Assembly: GCA_045614505.1 (NCBI GenBank)
Contig: JAZLDA010000048.1
Span: 1-9,563 of the forward strand
Reading direction: 5' to 3'
Source: SIG607 sp045614505
Lineage (GTDB): Bacteria; Bacillota; Clostridia; Oscillospirales; Acutalibacteraceae
DNA length: 9,563 nt
Shown: positions 6,531 to 9,563 of the stretch, one piece after another
Numbering within the stretch: position 1 is the stretch's first letter
Layout: every line of letters starts with the position of its first letter
Position numbers and translations under genes: made by a program
The notes under the pieces: model-generated
Told to the model about the DNA's origin: nothing
Database searches by the model: none
What the model saw: only the letters and a program-made list of their open reading frames with translations

Positions 6531-7599
6531 TACTATTTCTACCATTACTTCAATATGGAATACTGTATGGCCGTATCTTGTTGCCGTGCTTATGTTTTTG
6601 GTGCTCATTATCATTCACGAGTTCGGCCATTTTATTGTTGCAAAGCTCTTTAAAGTAAGGGTAAATGAGTTTGCAGTAGGCTTCGGTCCGAAACTCTTTA
6701 AGGTGCAGGGCAAGGAGACCCTTTACCGCTTTAATCTTATACCCTTCGGAGGATATTGCGCTATGGAGGGCGAGGACGAGGAAAGTGCCGACCCCAGAGC
6801 TTTTTGCAACGCAAAAGCCTGGAAGCGGTTTTTAATTGTTGCCGCAGGTGCGGTGTTCAATCTTTTACTGGGACTTATTATTGTTTCTGTAATAGTTTGC
6901 TCAAGTGATCTTGTCGGCACAACTAAGGTGCACAGCTTCAGGGAAAATGCCGTAAGTGTGAATTCGGGATTAATGGTGGGAGACCAAATCGTAGAGGTTA
7001 ATGGCAGAAGAATGTACACCACAAAAGACATTATGTATGCCTTTACTGCTGTAGAAACCGAAGAAAACGGCAAAACCATAATGAATATGAAGGTCGTGCG
7101 TGAAGGAAACAAAATCCCTCTTGATGTAGAATTTCAAGCTGAGACTATTGATGATATAAGTTATATAGTGCTTGATTTTAATTTTATAGGGGAAGAGAAA
7201 ACCTTCCTAAATGTAATTTCCGAAACATTTAAAACCACATTTTCCTATTGCAGAATGGTGTGGTTTTCTCTTGTTGACCTTATAAGCGGACGGTTTGGTA
7301 TAAGCGCCGTTTCGGGCCCTGTAGGGGTTACTGCTACCATAGGTCAGGCGGCAAGAATGGGACTGATGAATATACTTCCTATAATGGCGCTGATAACGGT
7401 GAATCTGGGTGTTTTCAATCTTCTTCCTGTTCCTGCACTTGACGGCGGAAGACTAATATTCATTTTGCTTGAAATGATTTTAAGACGACCCGTTGCAAAG
7501 AAATACGAGGGCGTAATCCACGCTGTAGGACTTGTTTTGTTATTACTTTTAATGGCAGTTGTTACCTTTAAGGATATCTGGAGTTTGATTACGGGGTAG
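6526..7599 (+). CDS. rseP: RseP/RasP-type site-2 intramembrane zinc metalloprotease
   Basis: A membrane protease that cuts substrates such as anti-sigma factors and signal-peptide remnants within the membrane. In the 357-residue version, membrane segment 1 (about 17-38) carries the zinc site HEFGH (31-35). Segment 2 lies at about 102-124, a PDZ-like domain at about 138-205 (VGDQIVEVNG at 151-160), the GPVGV motif at 264-268, NLLPVPALDGG (298-308) supplying the third zinc ligand Asp306, and a last segment at about 330-347. The start is uncertain. GTG 6526 is the only conventional codon near the left end, but it lies within the ribosome binding site GAGGTGAT (6523-6530). An in-frame ATT at 6535 has the normal spacing, and the next ATG (6592) would cut into segment 1 and has no binding site. 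Location between dxr and ispG is standard. Confidence 0.93.
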   Translation: MITISTITSIWNTVWPYLVAVLMFLVLIIIHEFGHFIVAKLFKVRVNEFAVGFGPKLFKVQGKETLYRFNLIPFGGYCAMEGEDEESADPRAFCNAKAWKRFLIVAAGAVFNLLLGLIIVSVIVCSSDLVGTTKVHSFRENAVSVNSGLMVGDQIVEVNGRRMYTTKDIMYAFTAVETEENGKTIMNMKVVREGNKIPLDVEFQAETIDDISYIVLDFNFIGEEKTFLNVISETFKTTFSYCRMVWFSLVDLISGRFGISAVSGPVGVTATIGQAARMGLMNILPIMALITVNLGVFNLLPVPALDGGRLIFILLEMILRRPVAKKYEGVIHAVGLVLLLLLMAVVTFKDIWSLITG

Positions 7600-7603
7600 A
7601 ATT

Positions 7604-8665
7604 ATGTTTACTAATAATGATACAGTGAAAGTGCGCCTTAATAATATCGCAATAGGCGGCGGCGCTCCTATAACGGTACAGTCTATGCTCAGTGTACCTT
7701 CTACCGATATAAAAGGAAACATTGAGCAGGCAAAGGATTTAGAGGCGGCAGGCTGTGAAATAATAAGGGTGGCTGTTCCAGATATGTCGGCGGTTTCTCT
7801 TATACCTGCTATAAAGGAACAGGTTAGTGTGCCGTTGGTTGCAGACATTCACTTTGATTATAAGCTTGCCCTTGAGAGCGTTGCCGCAGGAATAGATAAA
7901 ATCCGCATTAATCCCGGAAATATAGGAGACGACAGCAGGGTAAAAGCAGTGGCCGATGCTTGCAGAAATGCAGGAGTGCCTATAAGAATAGGCGTTAATT
8001 CAGGCTCTATTGAAAGAGAGATACTGGCTAAATACGGCGCTCCTACACCAGAGGCTATGGTGGAAAGCGGTATGTATCATATTTCTCTTTTGGAAAAATT
8101 TGATTTTGACCAAATTGTATTGTCTCTTAAATCCTCTGATACGGGGAATATGTATAAGGCGTACAGTTTGGCTGCTGAGAAATGCAGATATCCTTTGCAT
8201 CTGGGAGTTACCGAAGCTGGTACAATGCGTATGGGAATAATTCGCTCCTCTGCAGGAATAGGCGGACTTTTGCTCAGAGGAATTGGCGGCACAATAAGAG
8301 TTTCCTTAACAGATGACCCCATCAATGAAGTTTACGCCGCGAAGGACCTTTTAAAGGCTATAGGAATGAGGAATGACGGCATTCGTTTTGTTTCCTGTCC
8401 AACCTGTGGAAGAACGAGAGTAAATCTTATAGGTCTTGCAAAAGAAGCAGAGGAAAGATTTAAAAATGTAAACAAAAACATAACCGTAGCTGTTATGGGC
8501 TGTGTGGTAAACGGCCCCGGAGAAGCAAGAGAAGCGGACCTTGGAATTGCTTGCGGTGTAGGCTGCGGTGTGCTCTTTAAAAAGGGTAAGGTTATAAGTG
8601 AAAAGATACCCGAAGAAAAGTTAATTGATGCTTTGGAAAAAGAAATTGAAAAATATGAAGGGTGA
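7604..8665 (+). CDS. ispG: 4-hydroxy-3-methylbut-2-enyl diphosphate synthase (GcpE), [4Fe-4S] enzyme
   Basis: It catalyses the reductive conversion of methylerythritol cyclodiphosphate to HMBPP, the penultimate MEP-pathway step, using a [4Fe-4S] cluster. The 353-residue product begins with a TIM-barrel domain (VQSM at 25-28, VADIHFDYKLA at 79-89, KIRINPGNIG at 99-108, GVTEAG at 201-206). It ends with the cluster domain: SCPTC (Cys265, Cys268) and MGCVVNGPGEA (Cys300, Glu307), matching the three Cys and one Glu ligands known in E. coli. Two further cysteines occur at 317 and 321 (IACGVGCG), where the family more often has GG and an acidic or other residue. The start ATG 7604 follows the rseP stop by 4 bp with only a weak GGGG (7593-7596) ahead, suggesting translational coupling to rseP. 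Confidence 0.96.
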   Translation: MFTNNDTVKVRLNNIAIGGGAPITVQSMLSVPSTDIKGNIEQAKDLEAAGCEIIRVAVPDMSAVSLIPAIKEQVSVPLVADIHFDYKLALESVAAGIDKIRINPGNIGDDSRVKAVADACRNAGVPIRIGVNSGSIEREILAKYGAPTPEAMVESGMYHISLLEKFDFDQIVLSLKSSDTGNMYKAYSLAAEKCRYPLHLGVTEAGTMRMGIIRSSAGIGGLLLRGIGGTIRVSLTDDPINEVYAAKDLLKAIGMRNDGIRFVSCPTCGRTRVNLIGLAKEAEERFKNVNKNITVAVMGCVVNGPGEAREADLGIACGVGCGVLFKKGKVISEKIPEEKLIDALEKEIEKYEG

Positions 8666-8669
8666 GTAA

Positions 8670-9563
8670 ATGGCAACCAAGTTTTCCGCTGTATTCGGCG
8701 GATTTTTAGGCAGACGTACCGCTGTGTTCGGTGACTGCGATATGACCAAATGCAATTTGGATATGGAAAAGCGCAGTCTGGAGATTGAACTCAGTAGCGA
8801 TAAATACATAAGAAAAGAAAAAAAGGACGAGCTGATAGCGACACTGAAAAGCGCGCTTAAGACATCCTCTCTTTGTCTTGCCGTGAACTTTTCCCCCGAG
8901 TGCTTCTGCGAGGAAGCCTGTATTGATATATGTGAGCAGTTAAGGCAGGAATACGTTGTACTTAACGGCTATTTTAATAAAGCTCGCTACACCGTAAAGG
9001 GAGATACTCTGGAAATTGAACTGCAATTCGGAGGCCTTGATGCAATTAACAGCATTGGCTTTGAGAAGCTGTTTTGTGACAGAGTGTTTAATATGTTCGG
9101 CAGAAAAATGAATGTGGTATTTTCGGGACAGACAGAGGAAACCGAAATAACTGTTCCCGACACACAAGAAGAGGAAATACCTTTGCCCGAAGCACCTGAC
9201 GAAACGGAAGAAGCGGTAAAAGCATCTGTACATAAGCCCGAGGCAATCCCCGTATCAAGAGAGGGACTCCCCGAATTCCTTTACGATGTCGAACTGTTTT
9301 ACGGAAAAACTCTTGACAAGAACTTTGTAAGAATGATAGATATTATTCCTCCCGAGCAGGGCAAGAAGCCTATTGCAGGTTGGGGTGAGGTTTTCGGTTT
9401 TGAAACCAAAGATATAAATACCAAACGCGGACCGAGAACTATAGTCACATTCTGTCTTAGTGATAAAACTAACTCTATATACTGTAAAATGTTTATGACA
9501 GAGGAAGAGATGCCTCTCATAAAGCAGGTAAAAGATGGTGCAATTATTGTCTTTAACGGTATG
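8670..9563 (+). CDS. polC: DNA polymerase III alpha subunit, Gram-positive PolC type (N-terminal 298 residues, 3' end outside window)
   Basis: The frame is open from ATG 8670 to the window edge. PolC is the replicative DNA polymerase of low-GC Gram-positive bacteria, with a built-in 3'-5' exonuclease, and is normally about 1,400-1,500 residues, so roughly a fifth is visible. Residues 1 to about 150 correspond to the N-terminal PolC-specific domain. Residues about 154-182 form an acidic Glu/Pro-rich linker. VSREGLPEFLYDVELFYG (195-212) leads into the OB-fold region, with AGWGEVFGFETKD (236-248) and RTIVTFCLSDKTNSIYCKMF (256-275), the pattern typical of PolC OB domains. The PHP, exonuclease and polymerase domains lie outside. 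AAGGGTGAG (8658-8666) overlaps the ispG stop and supports this start. Adjacency of ispG and polC is common in Clostridia. Confidence 0.93.
   Translation, partial: MATKFSAVFGGFLGRRTAVFGDCDMTKCNLDMEKRSLEIELSSDKYIRKEKKDELIATLKSALKTSSLCLAVNFSPECFCEEACIDICEQLRQEYVVLNGYFNKARYTVKGDTLEIELQFGGLDAINSIGFEKLFCDRVFNMFGRKMNVVFSGQTEETEITVPDTQEEEIPLPEAPDETEEAVKASVHKPEAIPVSREGLPEFLYDVELFYGKTLDKNFVRMIDIIPPEQGKKPIAGWGEVFGFETKDINTKRGPRTIVTFCLSDKTNSIYCKMFMTEEEMPLIKQVKDGAIIVFNGM

Noticed and set aside
6105..6614. 169-codon minus-strand frame across the dxr-rseP junction
   Set aside because: It covers conserved coding sequence on both sides and has no promoter, binding site or domain of its own.
1..9563. CRISPR array, tRNA, riboswitch, insertion sequence or phage attachment site
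   Set aside because: I saw no spaced direct repeats, cloverleaf, known riboswitch core or transposase; all gaps between genes are under about 140 bp and are explained by promoters and terminators.

Overview
The window looks like chromosomal DNA from a spore-forming member of the Clostridia, probably an Oscillospiraceae-like gut lineage. The reasons are a complete spoVAD, the Gram-positive replicative polymerase gene polC, strong GGAGG-type ribosome binding sites, and moderately low GC with AGA as a common arginine codon. The lineage is inferred from gene content and style, not from a database match. Every gene I can support is on the + strand.

Layout. Positions 1-105 are the last 34 codons of a gene that begins outside the window. 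Next comes spoVAD (163-1173) with a candidate sigma-G promoter just upstream. A 135-bp gap then holds a good sigma-A-type promoter followed immediately by an intrinsic terminator hairpin. After it comes a malate/L-lactate dehydrogenase family gene (1309-2421), closed by a second strong terminator. A new sigma-A-type promoter then starts a tightly packed run: pyrH, frr, uppS, cdsA, dxr, rseP, ispG and the first 298 codons of polC, which runs off the right edge.

How the genes fit together. The pyrH-to-polC run is a classic conserved Firmicutes housekeeping cluster. It joins pyrimidine nucleotide supply (UMP kinase), ribosome recycling, isoprenoid precursor synthesis by the MEP route (dxr, ispG), use of those isoprenoids for the undecaprenyl carrier lipid of the cell wall (uppS), phospholipid head-group activation (cdsA), a membrane site-2 protease (rseP), and DNA replication (polC). 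Gaps are short or negative, and several ribosome binding sites lie on the preceding gene's stop codon. This suggests one transcript with translational coupling from about 2520 onward. I see no terminator inside it.

The window is mostly ordinary core genome. I found no mobile element, CRISPR array, tRNA, rRNA or obvious new system. The points worth a second look are small: the promoter-terminator arrangement ahead of the dehydrogenase gene, spoVAD standing apart from spoVAC and spoVAE, an ambiguous and possibly ATT start codon for rseP, a 20-bp perfect palindrome inside uppS, an outer inverted repeat around the 2451-2483 terminator, and two unusual cysteines in IspG.
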